Source: Acidobacteriaceae bacterium
GTDB lineage: Bacteria > Acidobacteriota > Terriglobia > Terriglobales > Acidobacteriaceae
DNA length: 64,000 nucleotides
Assembly: GCA_025361625.1 (NCBI GenBank)
Contig: JANYKL010000145.1
Location: 31,399-95,398 of the forward strand
Direction: 5' to 3'
A program made the translations under genes and the position numbers. Positions 40,950 through 49,398 of the stretch are shown piece after piece. A model generated the notes under the pieces. The model was not told the DNA's origin. It ran no database searches and was given only the letters and a program-made list of their open reading frames with translations. Position 1 is the stretch's first letter. Each line of letters begins with the position of its first letter.

Positions 40950-41939
40950 ATGTACGTCGCTGACAGCAATCGCTACGACTCGATGCAATACCGTCGCTGC
41001 GGCAAGAGCGGAATCAAACTCCCCGCTGTTTCCCTGGGCCTCTGGCACAATTTTGGCGGAGATGACAACTTCGAAAATTCGCGTGCCATGTTGCGACGGG
41101 CGTTCGATCTCGGCATCAGCCACTTCGATCTAGCCAACAACTACGGCCCGCCCTACGGGTCAGCTGAAGAAACATTTGGCCAAATTCTAAAAAAAGATTT
41201 TCTACCGTACCGTGACGAGCTGATCATCTCCTCCAAGGCCGGATGGGACATGTGGCCCGGTCCGTACGGGAACCATGGTTCTCGCAAATACATGCTGGCG
41301 AGCCTTGACCAGAGCCTGGAGCGCATGGGGCTCGAATACGTCGACATTTTTTATCACCACCGGCCCGATCCCGACACTCCGATGGAGGAATCGCTCGGCG
41401 CGCTTGACACCGCAGTGCGGTCAGGACGCGCGCTGTACGCTGGAATTTCGGCCTACGACGCGAAGCAGACGGCGCAAGCCATAAAGATCATGCGTAGCCT
41501 GGGCACGCCATGCCTGATTCATCAGCCGAAATATTCTATGTTCGTTCGCGAACCGGAGGAAGGACTTTTGGATGTGCTCGGCAAAAAGGGTGTTGGGTCG
41601 ATCGTCTTCAGCCCTCTCGCGCAGGGAATGCTTTCCGATCGTTATCTGAATGGAATTCCCGCAGATTCGCGTGCGGCCAAAAATTTTGCGCTCAAGAAAA
41701 AAGACATTGGCGAAGACAAGCTGGCCAAGATTCGCGCCTTGAACAAAGTCGCCGGCGAACGCGGCCAGACGCTCGCTGAAATGGCGGTCGCATGGGTGCT
41801 GCGCGATCCGAGGGTAACGAGCGCTCTGGTCGGGACGAGCAAGGTATCGCAAGTTGACGATAACGTGGCAGCGCTAAAAAATTTAAAATTCGCGGACGAG
41901 GAATTGAGCAAGATCGACGACATCCTATCGCGCAAGTAA
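40950..41939 (+). CDS. aldo/keto reductase (L-glyceraldehyde-3-phosphate reductase-like)
   Basis: 329 aa; FDLANNYGPPYGSAEETFGQIL, YVDIFYHHRPDPDTPMEESLGALD, AVAWVLRDPRVTSALVGTSKVSQ. Confidence 0.92.
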   Translation: MYVADSNRYDSMQYRRCGKSGIKLPAVSLGLWHNFGGDDNFENSRAMLRRAFDLGISHFDLANNYGPPYGSAEETFGQILKKDFLPYRDELIISSKAGWDMWPGPYGNHGSRKYMLASLDQSLERMGLEYVDIFYHHRPDPDTPMEESLGALDTAVRSGRALYAGISAYDAKQTAQAIKIMRSLGTPCLIHQPKYSMFVREPEEGLLDVLGKKGVGSIVFSPLAQGMLSDRYLNGIPADSRAAKNFALKKKDIGEDKLAKIRALNKVAGERGQTLAEMAVAWVLRDPRVTSALVGTSKVSQVDDNVAALKNLKFADEELSKIDDILSRK

Positions 41940-41945
41940 GTCAGA

Positions 41946-42521
41946 ATGAAAGCGGCTGCGGCTAAGAATATCGTTCGTTGTGCTTGGGCGAGTAACGAGC
42001 TCTCCATCGCCTACCACGATAAAGAGTGGGGAGTTCCGCAGCATGACGACCGCGTACTCTTCGAGTTTCTGATTCTTGAAGGTGCGCAAGCAGGTCTCAG
42101 CTGGGACACGATTTTGCGCAAGCGGGAGAACTACCGCGCAGCTTTCAATGGCTTTGACCCCAAAAAAGTGGCAAAATACGACGCGAAGAAGAAGCAGCAA
42201 TTACTCGCCGACGAAGGCATTATACGGAACCGGCTGAAAATCGAATCAGCTGTCAATAACGCGAACGCATTCATAGCCGTCCAAAAAGAGTTCGGATCTT
42301 TCGACCGTTATATCTGGCAATACGTTGGTGGCAAACCGCGTATGAATAAGTGGAAATCCCGGGACCGGCTCCCGGCTAGCACGGAAGAGTCGGAGGCCAT
42401 GAGCAAAGATCTGAAGCGGCGAGGCTTCAACTTCGTTGGCTCTACTATCTGCTATGCGTTCATGCAAGCGACTGGCATGGTGAACGATCATGCCGTCGAG
42501 TGCTTTCGTTATCACCGGTGA
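41946..42521 (+). CDS. tag: DNA-3-methyladenine glycosylase I
   Basis: 191 aa; RCAWASNELSIAYHDKEWGVPQHDDRVLFEFLILEGAQAGLSWDTILRKRENYR, Zn-site Cys/His residues. Confidence 0.93.
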   Translation: MKAAAAKNIVRCAWASNELSIAYHDKEWGVPQHDDRVLFEFLILEGAQAGLSWDTILRKRENYRAAFNGFDPKKVAKYDAKKKQQLLADEGIIRNRLKIESAVNNANAFIAVQKEFGSFDRYIWQYVGGKPRMNKWKSRDRLPASTEESEAMSKDLKRRGFNFVGSTICYAFMQATGMVNDHAVECFRYHR

Positions 42522-42646
42522 TTCAGAGCAAGAATACAGGTTGACTATTCTCAATTCCAAACGTCGATTAGAATGTGGCGGTGTATTCGGAGCCTGTTAT
42601 CTTTGCCGCCTGCCGTTAATCCACAAAATTAAAAATCGAGGACGCA

Positions 42647-44770
42647 ATGCGAAATCTCGTGAAAATGTTTGCCGCTGGCCTGATGCTAGCGCTTTTTCAT
42701 ATACCAATGGTGTTCGCGCAGAACGCTGGACCCGGCCAAGGTCAAGCGAAAGATGGCCAAGCGAAAGATAGTTCTTCGTCCAGCAAGTCCTCGAAGCAGC
42801 CCGATACAGCAGAATCGATGGCCGACGTGCGCTTTTCTCCCGACATGCTTGATAAAGATATCGATCCTTGCAAAGACTTCTTCGCATACGCTTGCAGCAA
42901 GTGGATCGCGAAAAACCCGATTCCGTCCGACCGCTCTTCATGGGGGCGCTTCAACGAACTGCAGCAACGCGGCGAATATGTGGTGCGCGACATTCTGCAG
43001 AAAGCTGCGGAGCAGAGCGCTCAGCGCAGTTCCGACGAACAGAAAATTGGCGACTATTACGCAAGCTGCATGGACGAGGCTGCAGTTGAGAAGGCGGGCG
43101 CTAAGCCGCTTGATCCTGATTTCAAGAGCATAGCCGCAATCAAGTCGAAAGACGATCTTCCGAAAGAAATTGTCCGCCTGCACCGCGAAGGCAACGATGT
43201 GCTCTTCAACTTCGATTCCGGAGCCGATTTTAAGAACGCGAGCCAGATTATCGCCCAAGCCGACCAGGGCGGCCTCGGCATGCCGGACCGCGATTATTAC
43301 TTCAAAGACGATGCGAAGTCGGTCGAACTCCGCAAAAAATATGTCGCGCATATAACGAAAATGTTCGTGCTTTTAGGCGACAACCAGCAGAAGGCCTCGG
43401 CCGAAGCAAAAACCGTCATGGACATCGAGACGGGCCTCGCCAAGGGTGCGCTCGACCAGACGACGCGACGCGATCCTCAGAAGATTTATCACAAGCTCAG
43501 CAATGCGGATCTAGCCGCCATGAGTCCGGCCTTCAATTGGAATGCCTATTTCGAAGGCGTGGGAGCTCCTCGCTTCGATTCGCTCAACGTGGTCGAGCCC
43601 GATTTCTTCAAGAACATGCAGCAGGTCGTCAGCTCGCATTCGCTCGATGATTGGAAGGCCTATCTGCGCTGGCACACGGTGCACGCTAACGCGCAGATGC
43701 TACCCAATGCCTTCGTTGAAGAGACCTTTGATTTCTTCAGTCGCACCATGCAAGGAACGAAGGAACTGCGGCCACGATGGAAGCGCTGCGTAGCCTTCGC
43801 CGACGATGACCTTGGCGACCTGGTCGGCCAGGTTTACGTCAAGCAAACTTTCGGCGAAGAGGGCAAAGAACGTACGCTCGACATGGTGAACGCCCTCGAA
43901 AAAGCGCTGGCCGAAGATATCAACACTTTGCCTTGGATGGGCGCGGATACGAAGGCCCAGGCAATAGTGAAACTGCATGCCATCACCAACCGCATTGGGT
44001 ACACCGACAAGTGGCGAAATTATTCCGGTCTGAAGATTGTCCGTGGTGACGCCCTGGGGAATTCGCAGCGCGCCAATGAAAATGATTTTCAGCGGCGTAT
44101 AGACAAGGTTGGCAAGCCACTGGACAAGCGCGATTGGCCTTACCCTCCAATGACGATCAACGCGAGTTACAATCCGTTGGAAAATAACATCACCTTTCCC
44201 GCCGGTATCTTGCAGCCGCCCTTTTACGACAATCGCGCGGATGATGCCATGAACTTTGGCGGCATCGGCGCCGTCATTGGGCACGAACTGACGCACGGGT
44301 TCGACGACCAGGGCAGTCAGTTCGACGCGCAGGGCAATCTCCGCGACTGGTGGACGGCGGAGGACAAGAAAGAATTTGAGAAACGCACCAGCTGCGTGGC
44401 CAATCAATATGGAGATTTCGTCGCGGTCGACGATCTGAAATTGAACGGCAAACTCACCCTCGGCGAGAACGCCGCGGATAACGGCGGTTTGCGCATCGCA
44501 TACATGGCGCTGCTCAGCACGCTGAACGGAAAAGAGCCGCCAGATGTCGATGGTCTTACCGCGAAGCAACGCTTTTTTCTGGGATGGGCAAATGTTTGGT
44601 GCCAGCACCGCACGGATGCAGTGTCTCGCATGCTCGTAACCGTCGATCCCCATTCACCCTCGAAATATCGGGTGAACGGAACCATCTCGAATATGCCTGA
44701 GTTCCGCGAAGCCTACCATTGCGCCGCGAACGCTCCGATGGTGAACCAGAACGCTTGCCGAGTTTGGTAG
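42647..44770 (+). CDS. M13 family metallopeptidase (neprilysin/PepO-like)
   Basis: 707 aa; signal peptide; AVIGHELTHGFDDQGSQFDAQGN, LGENAADNGGLRIAY, C-terminal CRVW. Confidence 0.95.
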   Translation: MRNLVKMFAAGLMLALFHIPMVFAQNAGPGQGQAKDGQAKDSSSSSKSSKQPDTAESMADVRFSPDMLDKDIDPCKDFFAYACSKWIAKNPIPSDRSSWGRFNELQQRGEYVVRDILQKAAEQSAQRSSDEQKIGDYYASCMDEAAVEKAGAKPLDPDFKSIAAIKSKDDLPKEIVRLHREGNDVLFNFDSGADFKNASQIIAQADQGGLGMPDRDYYFKDDAKSVELRKKYVAHITKMFVLLGDNQQKASAEAKTVMDIETGLAKGALDQTTRRDPQKIYHKLSNADLAAMSPAFNWNAYFEGVGAPRFDSLNVVEPDFFKNMQQVVSSHSLDDWKAYLRWHTVHANAQMLPNAFVEETFDFFSRTMQGTKELRPRWKRCVAFADDDLGDLVGQVYVKQTFGEEGKERTLDMVNALEKALAEDINTLPWMGADTKAQAIVKLHAITNRIGYTDKWRNYSGLKIVRGDALGNSQRANENDFQRRIDKVGKPLDKRDWPYPPMTINASYNPLENNITFPAGILQPPFYDNRADDAMNFGGIGAVIGHELTHGFDDQGSQFDAQGNLRDWWTAEDKKEFEKRTSCVANQYGDFVAVDDLKLNGKLTLGENAADNGGLRIAYMALLSTLNGKEPPDVDGLTAKQRFFLGWANVWCQHRTDAVSRMLVTVDPHSPSKYRVNGTISNMPEFREAYHCAANAPMVNQNACRVW

Positions 44771-44936
44771 AGCAAATCGCGTGGTCTCGCGCCCCGAATC
44801 GACACCATGGGGAATCGGACTCCATCGATTGAATGATCTCGGATTTCGCGGCGGATTGTCGTTTCGCGCCGGGTTCTCCCGCGCGTCTGCCGATCTGGTT
44901 TGCCCGAAGAGAGTCGCGACAGGCGAAGTTTTACCC

Positions 44937-44955
44937 GCGGGCGAAGCCCGCTTTT
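44937..44955 (+). terminator. putative Rho-independent terminator
   Basis: GCGGGC-GAA-GCCCGC-TTTT, about 170 nt past the M13 stop; short T-run. Confidence 0.4.
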
Positions 44956-45029
44956 AGAACAAGTGCTGGCAACTGCAATATGTAGCCTGGCATCCAGTCT
45001 TAAAGTAGTTCTTAAAAGATCCCATTCCT

Positions 45030-46226
45030 TTGGTTCACTCAAAAATGAGCTTGTTTAGCGCGTCAAAGCCGCTGGTTTGCCTCGTAGCTTCCGCAGTCAT
45101 CGTTTTTTCCGAAGCCGCTCCTGTTGGCTACGCAGAAGATGTGAAATCTGCCGTTGCCAACACTCGAGAGGTCACGCTGCCCGTGACCGTCCGCGATAAG
45201 CATGGCAAGATCGTTCGCGATCTTGCGAAAGAGGATTTCACGTTAAAGGAAGATGGCCGCGATCAGACGATCACTAGCTATTCGCGTGACACGAATCTGC
45301 CCCTGACGCTTGGCCTCCTCGTCGACACGAGTCCGGGCCAGGGCAACGTGCTGGATGCGGAGCGTAACGCCTCCCGCAATTTTATTGATCACCTGATCGC
45401 GAAAGAAAAAGAAAATGAGAAGGTCTTTCTCATCCATTTCGATAGGCAGGTTGAGCTGCTACAAGATTTGACCTCATCGCAGGATAAGGTTCATTCGGGA
45501 CTCGATTTGCTTCAGGCACCAGGAGACCCAGAGCGATCAAATGATCCGAAAGATGCCGACGAGTCAAAATCCAATCCTGATTATCGGCGCGGCGGCAACC
45601 GCTTGTATGACTCCATCTTTCTCGCCTCGAGTGAGCTTTTAAAAAACCGCCCCGGCCGGAAGATTCTCATCATCTTGTCGAATGGAACTGACCGAAACAG
45701 CAAGACCTATCTCAACAGTGCGATTGAATCGGCGCAGCGTGCAGACGCCGCGATTTACTGTGTTTATTATTTCGAGCCACGTCAGGACGAACGTAAACAA
45801 GATCAAAATCAGAGGCCAGACCGGCGCAATGGCCCGGGAGGGAACTGGCCTGGGGGCGGCGGTGGTGGTCCCGGCTGGCCTCCGAACGGAGGCGGGGGAG
45901 GCCCCGGCGGCGGTCGTCAAGGAACAGGGCAAGGACGCGGCCAGCGCGACGGCGATGAACGCAGGAGTCAAAAAACCAGCGGCGAGGGCAAGAAGATCCT
46001 CGAGCGCATCTCCAGAGAAACTGGCGGCCGTTTCTTTGAAGTCTCGAAGAAACAATCTGTCGGAGAGATCTACGACGCCATTGCGGATGAACTCAATAAC
46101 CAGTATCGGATGAGCTTTGTTCGCGACAAAGATAGCGAGGACAGCGGCTATCACCATTTAGTGCTGCAGGTGAAGCGCAAAGAACTGACCGTGCAAACCA
46201 GAGAAGGATATTTTGCAGGCCGCTAA
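45030..46226 (+). CDS. secreted VWFA-domain protein (acidobacterial VWFA type)
   Basis: 398 aa; VTVRDKHGKIVRDLAKEDFTLKEDGRDQTITSYSRDTNLPLTLGLLVDTSPGQ; Gly/Pro/Arg-rich linker before the C-terminal part. Confidence 0.87.
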   Translation: MVHSKMSLFSASKPLVCLVASAVIVFSEAAPVGYAEDVKSAVANTREVTLPVTVRDKHGKIVRDLAKEDFTLKEDGRDQTITSYSRDTNLPLTLGLLVDTSPGQGNVLDAERNASRNFIDHLIAKEKENEKVFLIHFDRQVELLQDLTSSQDKVHSGLDLLQAPGDPERSNDPKDADESKSNPDYRRGGNRLYDSIFLASSELLKNRPGRKILIILSNGTDRNSKTYLNSAIESAQRADAAIYCVYYFEPRQDERKQDQNQRPDRRNGPGGNWPGGGGGGPGWPPNGGGGGPGGGRQGTGQGRGQRDGDERRSQKTSGEGKKILERISRETGGRFFEVSKKQSVGEIYDAIADELNNQYRMSFVRDKDSEDSGYHHLVLQVKRKELTVQTREGYFAGR

Positions 46227-46417
46227 CTTTTTAGCGTTGCTGACCAGGGCCATTACTGAGCTTACTCCAGCCCCGGCAACCCCCCGGGAGACCCCGCCGA
46301 GACCAACGACTCGCGCGAAAACCTCGAACGTCCAGCCGGTGTCGCGAAAATCTGCCCCAAACCAAAACGAGAGCGGCATTACAAGCCGCTCCCATTGACG
46401 CCAAACGCTTTCTGCGT

Positions 46418-47797
46418 TTGGATGGAAGCTGCGTGCCCACCGCCAGTACCATTATCGACCCAGATTCCCGGCGCTTCAATCGGCAGGATGCCGTCTGGCT
46501 GACGATGTGGCTATTGTTTCTTGCGGGGCTTGCTGTACTGCCTCCGCAGCTCGAGTGGCACAAGCAGGTCATTCTTCTCGCAATCGGAATTGTCCAGTTG
46601 CTCGAGAACAAGCTCGTCTCGAGATTTCCTGGTCGGGGAGTGTATTACGTAATTCTCCTGAAAATATTGCTGGCAACGCTGCTCATCGATCACACCGGCG
46701 AAATTGGTATCAACAGCGGCTACTATCCCATCTACTATCTGCCAGTCGTCACAGCGGCAATGTACTGCACGACTGCTCAAACCATTGTCTGGACTTTTTT
46801 AGCTTCCGCCGCGTACTGCTCCTATTTGTATCCAGCTTTACAGGAATACGACCTGACGCCCGAGGCGTACGAGTTTCTTGCCCTGCGCGTGATGTTTTTC
46901 TTTCTCGCTGCAATGATCGTGAATCGCTTTGCCCAGCAGCTAAAGCATCAGACCCAGCTTTATCGCGAGCTCGCTGAACGGCTTGCCGAAACCAACAGAC
47001 GGCTGGAACGCGCTCAGGAAGAGGCGCGGCGTTCGGAACGTCTTGCCGCTTTGGGACAGCTTTCTGCCGGGCTGGCGCACGAAATACGGAATCCGCTGGG
47101 AGTGATCAAAGGGTCAGCGGAAATGCTGACCCAAAAGCTGCAGGCCTCCGATGAACTTTCGCGCGAACTGGCCGGCTACATTTCCACCGAGGTCAACCGG
47201 TTGGGTGCGCTGGTCACCGAATTTCTAGATTTTGCCCGGCCACTCCACGCGCAGCCACATCCTGCGAATTTGGTGGCGTTGCTGGATCGCGTGATTCATG
47301 TTGTCGCTTCCCGGTTTACTGAGAGCAACATAACGGTCGAGCGTCGATATCCAAAAGAAATGCCGCTCGTGCCGCTAGACGAAAGTTTGTGCGAGCAAGC
47401 CTTTCTAAACCTGGTTCAAAATGCTTACGAAGCCATGCGCGATAGCGGCAATGCCGGTGTTTTTCGAGCCGAAATTCAACTAGCAGTAAGGCATGGCCGG
47501 GACGGAGTTGAGTTGTGTTTGTCCGACACCGGTCCAGGCGTCCCCAAAGACTTGCGTGAGGAAATTTTTAATCCTTTCGTGACTACGAAGAAGACCGGGG
47601 TGGGGCTCGGGCTTTCCATCGTTTCGAAGATCATCGACGGGCACCACGGATCGATTCGAGTTGAAAGCGCCCCGGGGGGCGGTGCGGTGTTCGCGATATT
47701 CTTTCCGCTGGCTGAAAGCTTTAGCCCGTCAAGTTCGATCGACGAGTACCCGCAGGCAATACGAGATCTCGACGACTCCATGCGCGTGGAGAATTAA
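46418..47797 (+). CDS. membrane sensor histidine kinase
   Basis: 459 aa; several N-terminal TM segments, LSAGLAHEIRNPLGVIKGSAE, NLVQNAYEAM, TTKKTGVGLGLSIVSKII; GTG at 46433 is an alternative start. Confidence 0.92.
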   Translation: MDGSCVPTASTIIDPDSRRFNRQDAVWLTMWLLFLAGLAVLPPQLEWHKQVILLAIGIVQLLENKLVSRFPGRGVYYVILLKILLATLLIDHTGEIGINSGYYPIYYLPVVTAAMYCTTAQTIVWTFLASAAYCSYLYPALQEYDLTPEAYEFLALRVMFFFLAAMIVNRFAQQLKHQTQLYRELAERLAETNRRLERAQEEARRSERLAALGQLSAGLAHEIRNPLGVIKGSAEMLTQKLQASDELSRELAGYISTEVNRLGALVTEFLDFARPLHAQPHPANLVALLDRVIHVVASRFTESNITVERRYPKEMPLVPLDESLCEQAFLNLVQNAYEAMRDSGNAGVFRAEIQLAVRHGRDGVELCLSDTGPGVPKDLREEIFNPFVTTKKTGVGLGLSIVSKIIDGHHGSIRVESAPGGGAVFAIFFPLAESFSPSSSIDEYPQAIRDLDDSMRVEN

Positions 47798-49173
47798 TGC
47801 CGACAATTCTCATCATCGAAGATGAAGCCAAAATGCGGCGACTGCTCGAACTGAATCTCAGCGAAGACGGCTTCAAGACGCTCTCCGCCGGCGACGCGGA
47901 AACAGGACTCAAGCTACTCGATTCCGAAGCCGTTCATCTTGTTCTCACCGATTTAAAACTGCCCGGTATGAGCGGCCTTGAATTCCTCCATACTGCGAAA
48001 CAGAAACATCAATCGCTACCGATCGTAGTGATGACTGCCTTTGGATCGGTCGAGACCGCCGTCGAGGCGATGAAAGCCGGGGCAACCGACTACGTGCTCA
48101 AGCCTTTCTCTCTGGCCGAGATACGAATGGTGGTACATAAAGAGTTGGATAACTCCCGCCTGCGCGAGGAAAATCGCTCGCTGCGCGAAGCTTTGGGGCA
48201 GAAATATTCTCATCCTAATATCGTCGCGGCCAGCCCTAAGATGCAAGAAGTGCTTGCGACTGTGGAACGCGTTGCTCCGACCAATTCGACCGTGTTGCTT
48301 GGCGGAGCGAGTGGAGTTGGAAAGGACCTCATCGCGCGTGCCATCCATGAGAAATCGCGCCGCGCTGCGGGGCCGTTCGTAAAAATTAACAGCACCGCTA
48401 TCCCCGAAAATTTGCTTGAGAGCGAGTTGTTTGGGTACGAAAGAGGCGCATTCACGGGCGCGACGACCAGCAAGCCCGGCAAATTCGAATTGGCCGACAA
48501 GGGAACGCTTTTTCTCGACGAGATTGGAGATGTGCCCCCGGTCACGCAAGTTAAGCTTCTCCGCGTTTTGCAGGAGCGCGAGTTCGAGCGACTTGGCGGC
48601 ACCCGAACAATTAAAGTTGATGTGCGCCTGCTTGCGGCCACCAATCGGGATTTGCGGGCGGCACTGGAAGACGGAACATTTCGAGAAGACTTGTACTACA
48701 GGTTGAATGTCGTTCCGATCGATATCCCGCCCTTGCGCGCGCGCAAAGAAGATATCCCCGGACTCGTGACTTTGTTCGTGACCCGGTTTGCTAAAGAATC
48801 GGGCAGGGCAGAAAAAATCACTGGGATTTCCACGGCGGCGATGCAGCTTCTTACCGCCCATTATTGGCCAGGCAATGTTCGTGAGTTGCAAAACGTGATC
48901 GAACGCGCATGCGCTCTCGCTCAAAGCGGCGAGTTGCAACCGAGCGATATTCAACTCGACACTCCGCGAAATCGCGGATTATCGTCCGCAGGATCTGATC
49001 GCTTTCTTCCCGACGGGATGACGCTCGACCAGTGGGAAGACGAGATGATAAGAGAATCGCTGAAGCGCGCAGGAGGCAATAAGTCACAGGCCGCCCGCCT
49101 GCTTGGGCTGTCGCGAAATGCGCTTCGATACCGGCTTTCAAAAATAGGGATCGACGACAACGAAGCTGAGTGA
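47797..49173 (+). CDS. NtrC-family sigma-54 response regulator
   Basis: 458 aa; receiver LVLTDLKLPGMSGLEFL, AAA+ LLGGASGVGKDLIARAIHE, ESELFGYERGAFTGA, Fis HTH; overlaps kinase stop. Confidence 0.94.
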   Translation: MPTILIIEDEAKMRRLLELNLSEDGFKTLSAGDAETGLKLLDSEAVHLVLTDLKLPGMSGLEFLHTAKQKHQSLPIVVMTAFGSVETAVEAMKAGATDYVLKPFSLAEIRMVVHKELDNSRLREENRSLREALGQKYSHPNIVAASPKMQEVLATVERVAPTNSTVLLGGASGVGKDLIARAIHEKSRRAAGPFVKINSTAIPENLLESELFGYERGAFTGATTSKPGKFELADKGTLFLDEIGDVPPVTQVKLLRVLQEREFERLGGTRTIKVDVRLLAATNRDLRAALEDGTFREDLYYRLNVVPIDIPPLRARKEDIPGLVTLFVTRFAKESGRAEKITGISTAAMQLLTAHYWPGNVRELQNVIERACALAQSGELQPSDIQLDTPRNRGLSSAGSDRFLPDGMTLDQWEDEMIRESLKRAGGNKSQAARLLGLSRNALRYRLSKIGIDDNEAE

Positions 49174-49398
49174 TACTTCTCAGTCTTCCTGTCTTGAAGT
49201 GTACCTGTGGCTCAAAACCACCACTCTGGCCGACCGTGGCCACCGCGCTCGAGAAAAGCGGCCTCAAGTCTATCCCGTAGAACCTTCGTAAGTCACTCAC
49301 AATGTGCGAGATGCCCGTCTCGATTTTCTTTGCGAGTTTGGCATGCCCAATGCATTGACACCTACAGAGCTTTTCTGTCCCCCGAAGTGGAGGCACTT

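Noticed and set aside
43700-44653. 317-aa minus-strand ORF antisense to the M13 peptidase
   Set aside because: Shadow ORF; the + strand reading carries the HELTH zinc motif.
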